64,000 nt of DNA from Pseudomaricurvus sp033283175 (GCA_033283175.1 JAWMQM010000002.1:744001-808000), one strand, 5' to 3'. Positions 50,997 to 60,327 are shown, counted from the stretch's first letter. Notes: generated by a model not told the origin, from the letters alone. A program made the numbers and translations.

Positions 50997-52547
50997 ATGG
51001 AGTGGCTCGCCGATCTGGTCTCCGGTTTTCTGCGTCTCAGCGCCCTGCTGCTGATTTTCGCCCTGGGGACCGCCATTCTCTATACCGCTTACCTCTACTG
51101 GGTGGATGTGCACCAGACCAAACACGCCATCCGCCGCAACTATCCGGTGATCGGTCGCTTCCGCTACATTTTCGAACATTTGGGTGAGTTCTTCCGCCAG
51201 TACTTCTTTGCCATGGACCGGGAAGAGCTGCCGTTCAACCGCGCCCAGCGCTCCTGGGTCTACCGGGCTGCCAAGAACCTGGACTCCACCGTGGCGTTTG
51301 GTTCTACCCGCTCCCTGAACCAGGCAGGGGAAGTGATCTTCCTCAACGGACTCTTCCCGGTTATGGAGGAGGACGCCCTGCCACCCGCCTCCATCACCTT
51401 CGGTGACGGCTATGCCCGCCTGCCCTTTTCCACCAATACTATTTTCAATATTTCCGGCATGAGTTTTGGCGCCTTGTCGGTACCGGCGGTGACAGCCCTG
51501 AGCAAGGGTGCGCGCAAGGCTGGTATCTGGCTCAACACCGGTGAGGGCGCGCTCTCCCCGTTTCACCTGGAAGGTGGCTGCGACCTGATTTTCCAGCTGG
51601 GTACCGCCAAGTACGGGGTGCGCAGGGATGACGCCACCCTCGACGAGGAGAAGCTGAAAGCGGTGGCCGCCCACGAACAGGTGCGCATGTTCGAAATCAA
51701 ACTGAGCCAGGGGGCCAAGCCGGGCAAAGGCGGCATCCTGCCCGCCGCCAAGGTCACCAACCTGATCGCCAGTACCCGGGGCATCCCCGAAGGACAGGCC
51801 TCCAACAGCCCCAATGGTCACGTGGATATCCGCAATATCGACGAGCTGCTGGAAATGGTGCAACGGGTGCGCAACATCACCGGCAAACCCACCGGCTTCA
51901 AGGTGGTAGTGGGTAACAGCCAGTGGCTGGATGAGATTTGCCAGATCATTCAACGTCGCGGCCTGGAGTGCGCCCCTGACTTTATCACTGTCGACAGTGC
52001 CGACGGCGGCACCGGTGCGGCGCCGCAGGCATTGATGGACTTTGTCGGCCTGCCGCTGAAACGCAGCCTGCCACTGGTGGTGGACAAACTCACCGAGTAC
52101 GGCTTGCGCCAGCGCATCCGCGTTATCGCTTCCGGCAAGCTGATTAACCCATCCGATGTGGCCTGGGCCCTGTGTGTCGGCGCCGATATGGCGGTGAGCG
52201 CCCGCGGCTTTATGTTCGCACTGGGATGCATCCAGGCGCTGCAGTGCAACAAGAATACCTGCCCCACCGGCATCACCACTCACAATCCGGAACTGCAGAA
52301 AGGCCTGGACCCCACCAACAAATCCAACCGGGTTGCCCACTATGTGAAAAACATGGTGCACGAGGTGGAGGTGATCGCCCATTCCTGTGGTGTCAGCGAG
52401 CCGCGCCAGCTGCGCCGCCGTCACGCCCATGTCATTGACGGCAACGGCATCCCCAAACCCATGCTGGAGCTCTATCCGGAAGTCACCAACCGCGCCCGTG
52501 CAACACAGGCACTGGAGGAAACCGAAGAGGCAACCAGCGAAAATTGA
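50997..52547 (+). CDS. FMN-binding glutamate-synthase-family protein
   Basis: A 516-residue protein. An N-terminal helix (LLLIFALGTAILYTAYLYW) precedes a GltB-type FMN/Fe-S barrel: NISGMSFGALSVPAVTALSKGA, NTGEGALSPFH, QLGTAKYG, GSADGGTG-like SADGGTGAAPQALMD, and a Cys cluster in GCIQALQCNKNTCPTGITT. It lacks the glutamine amidotransferase domain, so it is a stand-alone oxidoreductase, possibly membrane-attached. Substrate unknown. CACGAGGA precedes the ATG. Confidence 0.92.
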   Translation: MEWLADLVSGFLRLSALLLIFALGTAILYTAYLYWVDVHQTKHAIRRNYPVIGRFRYIFEHLGEFFRQYFFAMDREELPFNRAQRSWVYRAAKNLDSTVAFGSTRSLNQAGEVIFLNGLFPVMEEDALPPASITFGDGYARLPFSTNTIFNISGMSFGALSVPAVTALSKGARKAGIWLNTGEGALSPFHLEGGCDLIFQLGTAKYGVRRDDATLDEEKLKAVAAHEQVRMFEIKLSQGAKPGKGGILPAAKVTNLIASTRGIPEGQASNSPNGHVDIRNIDELLEMVQRVRNITGKPTGFKVVVGNSQWLDEICQIIQRRGLECAPDFITVDSADGGTGAAPQALMDFVGLPLKRSLPLVVDKLTEYGLRQRIRVIASGKLINPSDVAWALCVGADMAVSARGFMFALGCIQALQCNKNTCPTGITTHNPELQKGLDPTNKSNRVAHYVKNMVHEVEVIAHSCGVSEPRQLRRRHAHVIDGNGIPKPMLELYPEVTNRARATQALEETEEATSEN

Positions 52548-52622
52548 TCCGTTGAATTGGGCGGGCTGCGCAGGGCTGCAAACTGAAGCGTCAGCCCTGT
52601 CCGGGGTCCGCGAGTCGAGAGA

Positions 52623-52892
52623 TCAGGAACCGGCCGGACCGGCATCAAAACCCAGCGCTGTCGTCTCCGCAGCAGCGGCGCTGGCACAGGCCTGACAGAT
52701 ACAGGCCTTACCCCGCAGTTCTGACGGAATCTGTTCCAGCAAATGCCGGGGTATCGCAACCTGAAAACACCAGCAATCGGTGTTGCCGGTGCACCCCTGA
52801 TCAGCGCTGTTTCCGGAAGCCCCGGCCAGCAGCTGACCGCAGGGATTGGACTGCCCGCAAAGGGGACAGAGGGAAGGATCGGGCTCACTCAC
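52623..52892 (-). CDS. Cysteine-rich CWC-domain protein
   Basis: An 89-residue Cys-rich protein. CPLCGQSNPC near the start, the name-giving CWCF near residue 40, P-x-x-LLEQIP and RGKACICQACA match the Cys_rich_CWC family, probably zinc-binding. It overlaps the ccmG stop by 4 nt (ATGA), so it is the last gene of the ccm operon in this genome, in the place where ccmH would be expected. Function unknown. Confidence 0.85.
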   Translation of the reverse strand: MSEPDPSLCPLCGQSNPCGQLLAGASGNSADQGCTGNTDCWCFQVAIPRHLLEQIPSELRGKACICQACASAAAAETTALGFDAGPAGS

Positions 52893-53419
52893 GAGCGATT
52901 CAGCTCCTGCACCAGCGGCAACAGCGTTTCGTTCCAGACGCGCTCATCAATGATCCCAACGTGGCGATAGCGAATCATGCCGCGCTTATCCACCAGATAG
53001 GTCTCCGGCGCACCGAAGACACCCAGGTCGATACCCAGGCGCCCATCCTGATCCACAATCACAAACTGGTAGGGATTGCCCAGCTCCTGCAGCCACTTCA
53101 ATGCCGAGGCAGAATCGTCCTTGTAATTGAGGCCAATGATATTGATCCCCTGCTGAGCCAGCGACACCAGATAGGGATGCTCCACCTTGCAGGCGACACA
53201 CCAGGTAGCCCAGACATTCACCAGCGATACCTGACCTTGCAGGGCCTCCTGGGTCTTCCGTGCAGTTGGATCCTGCAACAGGGGCAGATCAAACGCTGGC
53301 ATTGGCTTGTCGATCAGCGCTGACGGCATGGCGGTTGGGTCCAGGCTCAACCCGCGCCAGAAAAGCCCCGCCAGCAGGCCAAAAACGGCCAGCGGTAAAA
53401 ACAGTTTCAGTCGTGACAT
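52889..53419 (-). CDS. ccmG: Thiol:disulfide interchange protein CcmG/DsbE
   Basis: A 176-residue membrane-tethered thioredoxin. N-terminal anchor KLFLPLAVFGLLAGLFWRGL, active site WATWCVACKVEHP, and the cytochrome-c-specific GAPETYLVDKRG loop with cis-Pro region. It reduces CcmH and apocytochrome cysteines in the periplasm. It lies 9 nt after ccmF. Confidence 0.95.
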   Translation of the reverse strand: MSRLKLFLPLAVFGLLAGLFWRGLSLDPTAMPSALIDKPMPAFDLPLLQDPTARKTQEALQGQVSLVNVWATWCVACKVEHPYLVSLAQQGINIIGLNYKDDSASALKWLQELGNPYQFVIVDQDGRLGIDLGVFGAPETYLVDKRGMIRYRHVGIIDERVWNETLLPLVQELNRS

Positions 53420-53428
53420 CTTGTCTCC

Positions 53429-55405
53429 TCAGGCGTGCGCCACGGTGGTCGCGGCAGCCGCTGCTGCTTTTTGTTTGGCGGCGCGGTAACGGCGATCCAG
53501 AATCGCCATCATGCCGCCGACGGCCATAAAGATCGCGCCCAGCCAGATCCAGCGCACAAAGGGCTTGTAGTGCACCCGCACCGCCCAGGCACCATTATCC
53601 AGCGGCTCGCCCATGGCCACGTAGAGATCGCGCCAGAAACCGGGATTGATACCCACTTCGGTCATCAGGTTGCCACCGGAGAGGTAACGGCGTTTCTCCG
53701 GCGTCAGCACATCCACCAGCTTGCCGTTTTTGTAGAGCTCCACTGTGCCCACATCGGCAACATAGTTGGGGCCACGCATCTTGTTGGCGCCGAGGAAGAC
53801 GTATTCATACCCCCCCTGGTCTACCGTCTGTCCCGGCGCCATGCGCAGGTCCCGGTGATCGGAATAGATGGTGGTCAGCGTCGCACCCAACACCGTCATC
53901 GCCACGCCGATGTGCGCCAGCACCATGCCCTTGTAACTCAGCGGCAGCTGCTTCAGGGCCAGAACTTTTTTCGGCTTGTGACGCACCCGGTTCACCACAT
54001 CGGTGAGCATGCCGAGCATCACCCACAGACCGCAGGCTATGGCCAGTGCGGCCGACAGCGAATAGTCACCCGGCATCAGCAGCGGCAATAACAGCCCCAG
54101 CACGACGCTCAGCAACAGCACCGGTGTCAGCCAGCGCCGCAGTTTGGACCACTGGGAGCGCTTCCAGCTGAGCAGCACCCCGATCCCGAGAAAAACACAC
54201 AACAGTGCCATCAGGGGGATAAAGAAGAAATCAAAGTACGGCGGGCCAACGGAGATCTTGCCCCAGTTGAGCGCGTCGGCAATCAACGGGTACAGAGTGC
54301 CCAACAGGATGGTGGCAGTGGCCACCACCAGGATCAGGTTGTTGCCCAGCAGCGCAGCTTCCCGTGACAACCACTGGAAACTGGCTGCAGCTTTGACCGT
54401 CGGCGCCCGGAATGCGTAGAGGGTCAATGATCCCCCCACCACCACGGCGAGGAAGCCGAGGATAAACACACCGCGCTCAGGATCAGCGGCAAAGGCGTGC
54501 ACCGACGTCAGCACACCGGAGCGCACCAGGAAGGTCCCCAGCAGACTGAGCGAGAAGGCAAAGATGGCCAGCAACAGGGTCCAGCTTTTGAAGACACCGC
54601 GCTTTTCCGTTACCGCCAGAGAGTGGATCAGGGCGGTACCCACCAGCCAAGGCATAAACGAGGCGTTCTCCACCGGATCCCAGAACCACCAGCCGCCCCA
54701 GCCCAGCTCGTAGTAAGCCCACCAGCTGCCCAGCGCGATACCCAGTGTCAGGAAGGCCCAGGCCACGGTGGTCCAGGGTCGTGACCAGCGCGCCCAGGCA
54801 CTGTCCAGACGCCCGGAGAGCAGCGCGGCAATGGCAAAGGCGAACACCACCGAGAAGCCCACGTAGCCCATATAGAGCATAGGCGGATGCACAATCAGGC
54901 CCGGGTCCTGCAACAACGGATTGAGATCACCACCGTCGGCCGGAATGTTGGGCAGGTGCCGGTCAAACGGGTTGGATGTGAAGAGCACGAAGGAGAGAAA
55001 ACCCACGGCAATCATCCCCATCACGGACAGCACCCGCGCCACCATATCCAGCGGCATCTCCTTGCTGAACAGCGCCACCGCCAGGGTCCAGCCCGACAGG
55101 ATCAGTACCCACAGCAACAGAGAACCTTCATGACCGCCCCACACCGCGCTGATCTTGTACTGCATCGGCAGCAGGGAGTTGGACTGGTTGGCGATGTACA
55201 CCACCGAGAAGTCGTCCTGCATAAAAGACCAGGTGAGGCAGGCAAACGCCAGCGCCACAAACACAAACACCCCACTGGAGAGGCTGCGCGCCGAATGCAT
55301 CAGCCGTTCGTTACCCCGCCAGGCGCCCCACAACGGCAGTACCGACAGCGACAGGGTCAGAAACAGCGCAAAGATCAGTGCCAGGTGGCCAAGTTCAGGA
55401 ACCAT
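53429..55405 (-). CDS. ccmF: Haem lyase subunit CcmF
   Basis: A 658-residue polytopic inner-membrane protein with about 15 helices. It carries the WWD haem-handling motif WGGWWFWDPVENASFMPW near residue 235, flanking His residues, and a large periplasmic loop near the C-terminus. It attaches haem to apocytochrome c with CcmH and CcmI. Its start overlaps ccmE by 11 nt. Confidence 0.97.
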   Translation of the reverse strand: MVPELGHLALIFALFLTLSLSVLPLWGAWRGNERLMHSARSLSSGVFVFVALAFACLTWSFMQDDFSVVYIANQSNSLLPMQYKISAVWGGHEGSLLLWVLILSGWTLAVALFSKEMPLDMVARVLSVMGMIAVGFLSFVLFTSNPFDRHLPNIPADGGDLNPLLQDPGLIVHPPMLYMGYVGFSVVFAFAIAALLSGRLDSAWARWSRPWTTVAWAFLTLGIALGSWWAYYELGWGGWWFWDPVENASFMPWLVGTALIHSLAVTEKRGVFKSWTLLLAIFAFSLSLLGTFLVRSGVLTSVHAFAADPERGVFILGFLAVVVGGSLTLYAFRAPTVKAAASFQWLSREAALLGNNLILVVATATILLGTLYPLIADALNWGKISVGPPYFDFFFIPLMALLCVFLGIGVLLSWKRSQWSKLRRWLTPVLLLSVVLGLLLPLLMPGDYSLSAALAIACGLWVMLGMLTDVVNRVRHKPKKVLALKQLPLSYKGMVLAHIGVAMTVLGATLTTIYSDHRDLRMAPGQTVDQGGYEYVFLGANKMRGPNYVADVGTVELYKNGKLVDVLTPEKRRYLSGGNLMTEVGINPGFWRDLYVAMGEPLDNGAWAVRVHYKPFVRWIWLGAIFMAVGGMMAILDRRYRAAKQKAAAAAATTVAHA

Positions 55406-55862
55406 ACTTCATACCTTCACAGGTTTTCTGGTGTTCACCACCGGCTTTCTGCATAGCGTCGGCCACTTCCGGCGGGGTGTAGGTTTCATCGTGTTTCGCC
55501 AACACTTCGGTGGCCTGGAAGACACCGTCACCGTCCACCGCACCGTTCACCACCACCGCTTCACCTTCCGCGAACAGGTCCGGCAGGATGCCGCTGTAGT
55601 TGACCGTCACATTGGCGGCGCCATCGGTAATCACAAAGCTGACATCGAGGCTGTCGCCGGAGCGTTTAACCTGACCCGGCAGAACACAGCCACCGGCGCG
55701 GATACGTTTGTCCACCGGCGCCTCTCCAGCCACAATTTTGGCGGGCGGGTAAAACAGGTTGATGTTCTCGCGCAGGGCGTAGGCCACCAGACCAATCGCC
55801 ACACTGCTGAAAACCACCACAAACAAGACAATAATCAGTCGCTGTTTACGAACCGGGTGCAT
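55395..55862 (-). CDS. ccmE: Haem chaperone CcmE
   Basis: A 155-residue protein with an N-terminal anchor (RLIIVLFVVVFSSVAIGLVAY) and a periplasmic OB fold. The haem-binding His is in LAKHDETYTPPE near residue 127, the signature of the family. It accepts haem from CcmC and hands it to CcmF. Confidence 0.96.
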   Translation of the reverse strand: MHPVRKQRLIIVLFVVVFSSVAIGLVAYALRENINLFYPPAKIVAGEAPVDKRIRAGGCVLPGQVKRSGDSLDVSFVITDGAANVTVNYSGILPDLFAEGEAVVVNGAVDGDGVFQATEVLAKHDETYTPPEVADAMQKAGGEHQKTCEGMKYGS

Positions 55863-55885
55863 GGATGAAAACCTCTTCTTAAAAA

Positions 55886-56092
55886 CTAAAATTCCGGGCG
55901 CCGGGCGTCATTCTGACCGGCGGCCTCAATTCGCGCCTGGCGACGCAGCTGTTCAAACAGCTGGCGGCGGCGGCGCAGTGGCGACACCAACAGATAGACA
56001 ATGGCAATGGCCGTAATCAGGTAGCAGGCCCACACGTAGGGGCCATGGCCGGCCATATTCCACAGCTCGGACAGGGATTCAAACTGCAACAT
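55886..56092 (-). CDS. ccmD: Haem exporter subunit CcmD
   Basis: A 68-residue protein with one helix (YVWACYLITAIAIVYLLV) and a basic cytoplasmic tail (RRRRQLFEQLRRQARIEA). It helps release holo-CcmE from CcmABC. Its ATG shares one base with the ccmC stop (TGATG). Confidence 0.93.
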   Translation of the reverse strand: MLQFESLSELWNMAGHGPYVWACYLITAIAIVYLLVSPLRRRRQLFEQLRRQARIEAAGQNDARRPEF

Positions 56093-56844
56093 CAGCGACT
56101 CCCCCTGCCGGCTTCTGCCAGCTCCTGGACCCAGCGGGTTTTGCGCTCGCGGTAGAGAATCTCACTGCGGGTACGCAACAACAGCGCCAGCGCGTAAAAC
56201 AGGTAGAACGCAATCACCATCACCAGCAACGGATAGAGCATGGAGGGGTGGATGGTGGATTCCGAGGTAAATTTGATGGTGGCCGGCTGGTGCAGGGTGT
56301 ACCACCAGTCCACCGACTTGTAGATGATGGGGATATTCACCATGCCCACCAGCGACAGGATGGCGCTGGCCTTATTGGCCGTATCCTGATGCTGGTAGGC
56401 CTCCTGCAGGGCAATCACACCAAGGTAAAGAAAGAACAGCACCAGCATGGAGGTGATGCGGGCATCCCACACCCACCAGGTGCCCCAGGTGGGCTTGCCC
56501 CACACCGCGCCGGTTACCAGCGACACAAAGGTCAGTACGGCACCAATTACCGCCGCGCTCTTCATGACCATGTCGGCCAGCTTCATTTTCCAGATCAGGC
56601 CGATGGCGCCGCTGATGGCCATCACGTAGTAACCCGCCAGCGACAGGAACGCGGCAGGTACATGGATGTAGATAATGCGGTAACTGTTGCCCTGCTTGAA
56701 ATCCGCCGGTGCAAACGCCAGTCCCCAGACGCTGCCCCACAGCAACAGGGCGATGCTCAACACCGCCAGCCAGGGAATCCACGCACTGCTCTTTTCGTAG
56801 AACCAGCGCGGCGATCCCAGTCGATGAAACCACTGCCAACCCAC
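56092..56844 (-). CDS. ccmC: Haem transporter CcmC
   Basis: A 250-residue six-helix protein with the WWD motif TWGTWWVWDARITSMLVLF near residue 130 and flanking conserved His residues (YIHVPAAFLS). It loads haem on CcmE. Translationally coupled to ccmD. Confidence 0.96.
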   Translation of the reverse strand: MGWQWFHRLGSPRWFYEKSSAWIPWLAVLSIALLLWGSVWGLAFAPADFKQGNSYRIIYIHVPAAFLSLAGYYVMAISGAIGLIWKMKLADMVMKSAAVIGAVLTFVSLVTGAVWGKPTWGTWWVWDARITSMLVLFFLYLGVIALQEAYQHQDTANKASAILSLVGMVNIPIIYKSVDWWYTLHQPATIKFTSESTIHPSMLYPLLVMVIAFYLFYALALLLRTRSEILYRERKTRWVQELAEAGRGSR

Positions 56845-56933
56845 CGATTACACCCCTTCTCTTGTCGCGGCTGCCTGCATTCACCAATGCCGGCAACCAG
56901 TTGCTTTCTATTCGTTGACGCTATGCCTTCACA

Positions 56934-57668
56934 CTATCCATTGACGCTGATGCGCAGTGCGCCGGCAGCGGCCAGTGGTGCCAGCACAATGGAACCCGCC
57001 AGAAAGGCGCCCAGTATCGCCAGCTGGCCGGTGGCCGGAAAACCCTCTACCACGGAGGTTACCGCGCTGGCACCGAAGATCAGTACCGGCACGTAGAGCG
57101 GCAAAATAATCAGCGACAACAGCAAGCCGCCCTTGCGCAGGGCCACCGTCAGTGCCGCACCGATGGAGCCGATCAGACTGAGGCTGGCGGTACCCAGCAA
57201 CAGCGACAGCACCAGCACCCCATACCCTTCGTCCGGCAACGACAGCATCACCCCCAACAGGGGCGCCATCAGTGTCAGCGGCAGGCCGCTGGTGAGCCAA
57301 TGCACCAGCACCTTGGCCAGCACCTGAAAATAGAGCGGCTGCGGCGCAATCAGCAATTGCTCCAGGGTACCGTCCTCGAAATCACTGCGGAACAGGCCGT
57401 CCAGCGACAGCAGGGTCGCCAGCAGCGCCACCACCCAGAGCATGCCCGGAGCCAGCATGGCCAACACCGCTTTTTCCGGTGAAATCCCCAGCGGCACCAT
57501 GGTGATCACCATCAGGAAAAACAGGATCGGGTTGGCCATCTCGCCGCGGTGCCGAAACGCCAGCAGCAGATCCCGCCGCAGGGTCGCCCAGAAGCCGGGC
57601 CAAAGGCCGGGCAAGGTTGTGACCTGAGCCTGCAGGCTGTCATTCACCCCGGGTAGCCGCCCGTTCAT
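56934..57668 (-). CDS. ccmB: Haem exporter permease CcmB
   Basis: A 244-residue permease with six helices. N-terminal cytoplasmic LRRDLLLAFRHRGEMANPI, FEDGTLEQLLIAP, and IILPLYVPVLIFGASAV are family features. Works with CcmA. There is an 89-nt gap before ccmC without a recognisable gene. Confidence 0.95.
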   Translation of the reverse strand: MNGRLPGVNDSLQAQVTTLPGLWPGFWATLRRDLLLAFRHRGEMANPILFFLMVITMVPLGISPEKAVLAMLAPGMLWVVALLATLLSLDGLFRSDFEDGTLEQLLIAPQPLYFQVLAKVLVHWLTSGLPLTLMAPLLGVMLSLPDEGYGVLVLSLLLGTASLSLIGSIGAALTVALRKGGLLLSLIILPLYVPVLIFGASAVTSVVEGFPATGQLAILGAFLAGSIVLAPLAAAGALRISVNG

Positions 57669-57687
57669 GATCTCACCTGTCGCCCGC

Positions 57688-58326
57688 TCATGATGTCACC
57701 TGTCGATAGCCGAGCAAATTGACCTTTCGTACCCCTGCCAGATCCAGCTCCTGGTGCGTGGTCAGCACCACACAGCCGCCACCGGCGGCGTGTTCCGCCA
57801 TGAGCTGCTCCAGATTGGCCACACCCTGCTTATCAATGGCGGTAAAGGGCTCATCGAGAATCCAGACCCGTGCCGGGGTCAGGTAGAGTCGCGCCAGTGC
57901 CACCCGGCGATTCTGCCCCGCCGACAACTGGAAACAGGGAACGTCCTCGTAGCCCGCCAGGCCCACTGCCGCCAGGGCCTCTTCCATGGACAGTCGCTGG
58001 TGCCCCTGATTAAGACCGCAGAACCAGCGCAGGTTCTCCAGCGGGGTCAGGCCTTTCTTGATTCCCGGCAGGTGGCCGATATAGAGCAGGTTATTGAGGT
58101 AGTCGAGGCGCACCCTGGACAGGGGCTGGCCGAGCCAGCGGATCTCACCGCTGAAATCGGCGGAAGTGGTGGTCAACACACGCAGCAACGTGGTTTTGCC
58201 ACTGCCGTTGGGACCTTCAATCTGGATGACATCCCCTGCCGACACCGCCAGGTCAAGACCACTGAACAGCACGCGCTCATCGCGCTCGCAGCTCAGGGCT
58301 TCCAGTTGTATCAGGGGATTTGCCAT
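57688..58326 (-). CDS. ccmA: Haem exporter ATPase CcmA
   Basis: A 212-residue ABC ATPase. Walker A GPNGSGKTTLLR, signature LSAGQNRRVALARL (the LSAGQ variant usual in CcmA), and Walker B VWILDEPFTAID. It drives release of holo-CcmE. First gene of ccmABCDEFG; no clear promoter was placed upstream. Confidence 0.96.
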   Translation of the reverse strand: MANPLIQLEALSCERDERVLFSGLDLAVSAGDVIQIEGPNGSGKTTLLRVLTTTSADFSGEIRWLGQPLSRVRLDYLNNLLYIGHLPGIKKGLTPLENLRWFCGLNQGHQRLSMEEALAAVGLAGYEDVPCFQLSAGQNRRVALARLYLTPARVWILDEPFTAIDKQGVANLEQLMAEHAAGGGCVVLTTHQELDLAGVRKVNLLGYRQVTS

Positions 58327-58604
58327 AGTTGTCTGCAGGTTGATTGGCTGGGACTGCGAAGAATCGGTCAGGGTGGCCAGGGCCTTCTCAGGCGTACTCC
58401 CGGTTGAGGACCGGGTCGCGCTCCGGTCGGGTACTGCGTCTTCTCGTAAAGTCGAACCAAATCAAGGTGTTAAAATTGCCGGCAAGTGTACTGATAATGA
58501 CCGTAAATTTCATGGCATTTTTGGTAATGGGCAGGTAAAGACCTGAAGGCCGGACCACACTGCTACAATGCCCTCCCCTCCCCACCACAGGAATAGCGTC
58601 GCCG
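58327..58604. promoter_or_regulatory. Divergent ccmA/glxR regulatory region
   Basis: A 278-nt divergent spacer. An A/T-rich patch at 58465-58540 is the likely promoter zone; a TACAAT -10-like element lies at 58563-58568 for the rightward operon but lacks a convincing -35. No FNR box is seen. No gene seen. Confidence 0.35.
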
Positions 58605-59516
58605 ATGCCAGACAGCTCCTCCCAACCCCGCCCGAGGCTCGGGTTTATCGGCCTGGGCCTTATGGGCACCCCCATGACCCGCAACCTGCTCCGCGCCGGC
58701 TATGGCGTGCACGGCTGGGCACGCCGTCCGGAAAAGGTACAGCCCCTCACATCGGAGGGATTGCAGCTGCACGACTCTATTGGCGAGCTGGTAGACCACT
58801 GCGACATCATCATGCTCTGCGTCAGCGACACCGACGCCGTTCGGGAAGTGGTGTTTGGGAGCGGTGGCATTGCCGGGCACGCCCGTCCAGGGCAGCTGCT
58901 GGTGGACTTCTCCAGTATTGCGCCGGAGGCGACGCGGGAGATGGCCGCACGACTGCAGCAGCAATGTGGTTGCAACTGGGTGGATGCCCCCGTCTCCGGT
59001 GGCGTGGCCGGCGCTGAGAACGCCTCACTGGTGATTATGGCCGGCGGCACCCCTGAGTCCCTGGCACAGGTGCAGCCAATCCTCTCTCACCTGAGCCAGC
59101 GGCTCACCCATATGGGCGACACCGGTGCCGGACAGGCCACCAAGGTGTGTAATCAGATGCTGGTGAGCTGCAACCTGCTGGTGATGGCCGAGGTCATCGC
59201 GTTGGCGGAGCAGGCCGGCGTCGATGCCACGCGGCTGCCCGAGGCACTGCAGGGTGGTTTTGCCGACTCCCTGCCACTGCAGATCACCGGCCCACGCATG
59301 GCTCAGCGGGAACTGGATGAGGTGCGCTGGCATGTGCGCACGCTGCTCAAGGATCTGGCACTGGCACAGCAGCTGGCCGCCACCAGCCAGGCCTCCACCC
59401 CCATGAGCGACCTGGCCCGCACCCTCATACAGGCCCACGCCGATGCCGGCTACCGGGACCGGGATCCCGCCACCCTGATCGAAGCCTACAGTCACAATCC
59501 CGCAAGGCCGTCCTGA
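58605..59516 (+). CDS. glxR: Tartronate semialdehyde reductase-like beta-hydroxyacid dehydrogenase
   Basis: A 303-residue NAD(P)-dependent enzyme of the 3-hydroxyisobutyrate dehydrogenase family. Dinucleotide loop LGFIGLGLMGTPM, substrate motif DAPVSGGVAGAENASL, and catalytic Lys in GAGQATKVCNQML. The cosubstrate residue pattern WARRPEK (Arg after the second strand) favours NADPH. The immediate neighbour (2-nt gap) is hydroxypyruvate isomerase, which makes tartronate semialdehyde reductase the best guess; 3-hydroxyisobutyrate or other substrates remain possible. Confidence 0.82.
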   Translation: MPDSSSQPRPRLGFIGLGLMGTPMTRNLLRAGYGVHGWARRPEKVQPLTSEGLQLHDSIGELVDHCDIIMLCVSDTDAVREVVFGSGGIAGHARPGQLLVDFSSIAPEATREMAARLQQQCGCNWVDAPVSGGVAGAENASLVIMAGGTPESLAQVQPILSHLSQRLTHMGDTGAGQATKVCNQMLVSCNLLVMAEVIALAEQAGVDATRLPEALQGGFADSLPLQITGPRMAQRELDEVRWHVRTLLKDLALAQQLAATSQASTPMSDLARTLIQAHADAGYRDRDPATLIEAYSHNPARPS

Positions 59517-59518
59517 CC

Positions 59519-60310
59519 ATGAAATTCAGTGCCAACCTCTCCCTGCTGTTTACCGAGCATCCGCTGGCAGATCGCTTTGCCGCCAGTCGCGACTGTGGTT
59601 TTGAGGCGGTGGAAATACAATTCCCCTATACCCTGGAGCCCCGGCAGATTGCCGACCAGCTGCAGCAATCCGACCAGCGACTGATTCTGATCAATCTCCC
59701 CGCCGGCGACCTGATGAGCGGTGGCGCCGGTCTTGCCAGCCACCCCAAGCGGCGGGACGAGTTCAAACGTGCCGTAGAGCTGTGTGCACACTACGCCGAA
59801 CCGCTGCAGGTGCCGCAGGTGAACGTGCTGGCCGGTCGCGAGACTGAGGACTATCCCCGGGAAGCCCACTACGACCAATTGCTGCACAACCTGGACTACT
59901 GCGCCGGGCAGCTGGGTTCCCTGGGCATTACCACCCTGTTTGAGGGCATTAACACGTTTGATATGCCCGGCTTCCTGATCCACAACGCCGCCCAGATGCA
60001 ACAGGTCATCCAGGATCTCAATCACCCCCGGGTCGCCATGCAGTTTGATCTCTACCATATGGCACGCATGCAGCAGCCGCTGGAGTCACTGATTCCTGAG
60101 CTCTGCGGGCAGTTCGGCCATGTGCAGTTTGCCGACACCCCCGACCGCCACCAACCCGGCAGCGGCGAGCTTCCGTGGCAACGGCTGTTCCAGCTGTTGG
60201 AGGAGTGCGGCTATCACGGTTGGCTGGGGGCGGAGTACACACCGACCGGCCATACCGAAGACAGCCTCGGCTGGCTGGATGAATTCAGCCCAACAACCCC
60301 AAATTCATGA
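59519..60310 (+). CDS. hyi: Hydroxypyruvate isomerase-like protein
   Basis: A 263-residue TIM barrel. The start KFSANLSLLFTEHPLADRF, the catalytic Glu in TTLFEGINTFDMPGF, QFDLYHMARMQ, HVQFADTPDRHQPGSGE, and GAEYTPTG are family hallmarks. It interconverts hydroxypyruvate and tartronate semialdehyde. OtnI (2-oxotetronate isomerase) is a close alternative. Coupled to the reductase; no glyoxylate carboligase gene is present in the window. Confidence 0.88.
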   Translation: MKFSANLSLLFTEHPLADRFAASRDCGFEAVEIQFPYTLEPRQIADQLQQSDQRLILINLPAGDLMSGGAGLASHPKRRDEFKRAVELCAHYAEPLQVPQVNVLAGRETEDYPREAHYDQLLHNLDYCAGQLGSLGITTLFEGINTFDMPGFLIHNAAQMQQVIQDLNHPRVAMQFDLYHMARMQQPLESLIPELCGQFGHVQFADTPDRHQPGSGELPWQRLFQLLEECGYHGWLGAEYTPTGHTEDSLGWLDEFSPTTPNS

Positions 60311-60327
60311 TGCAGGAGAGTTATCCC

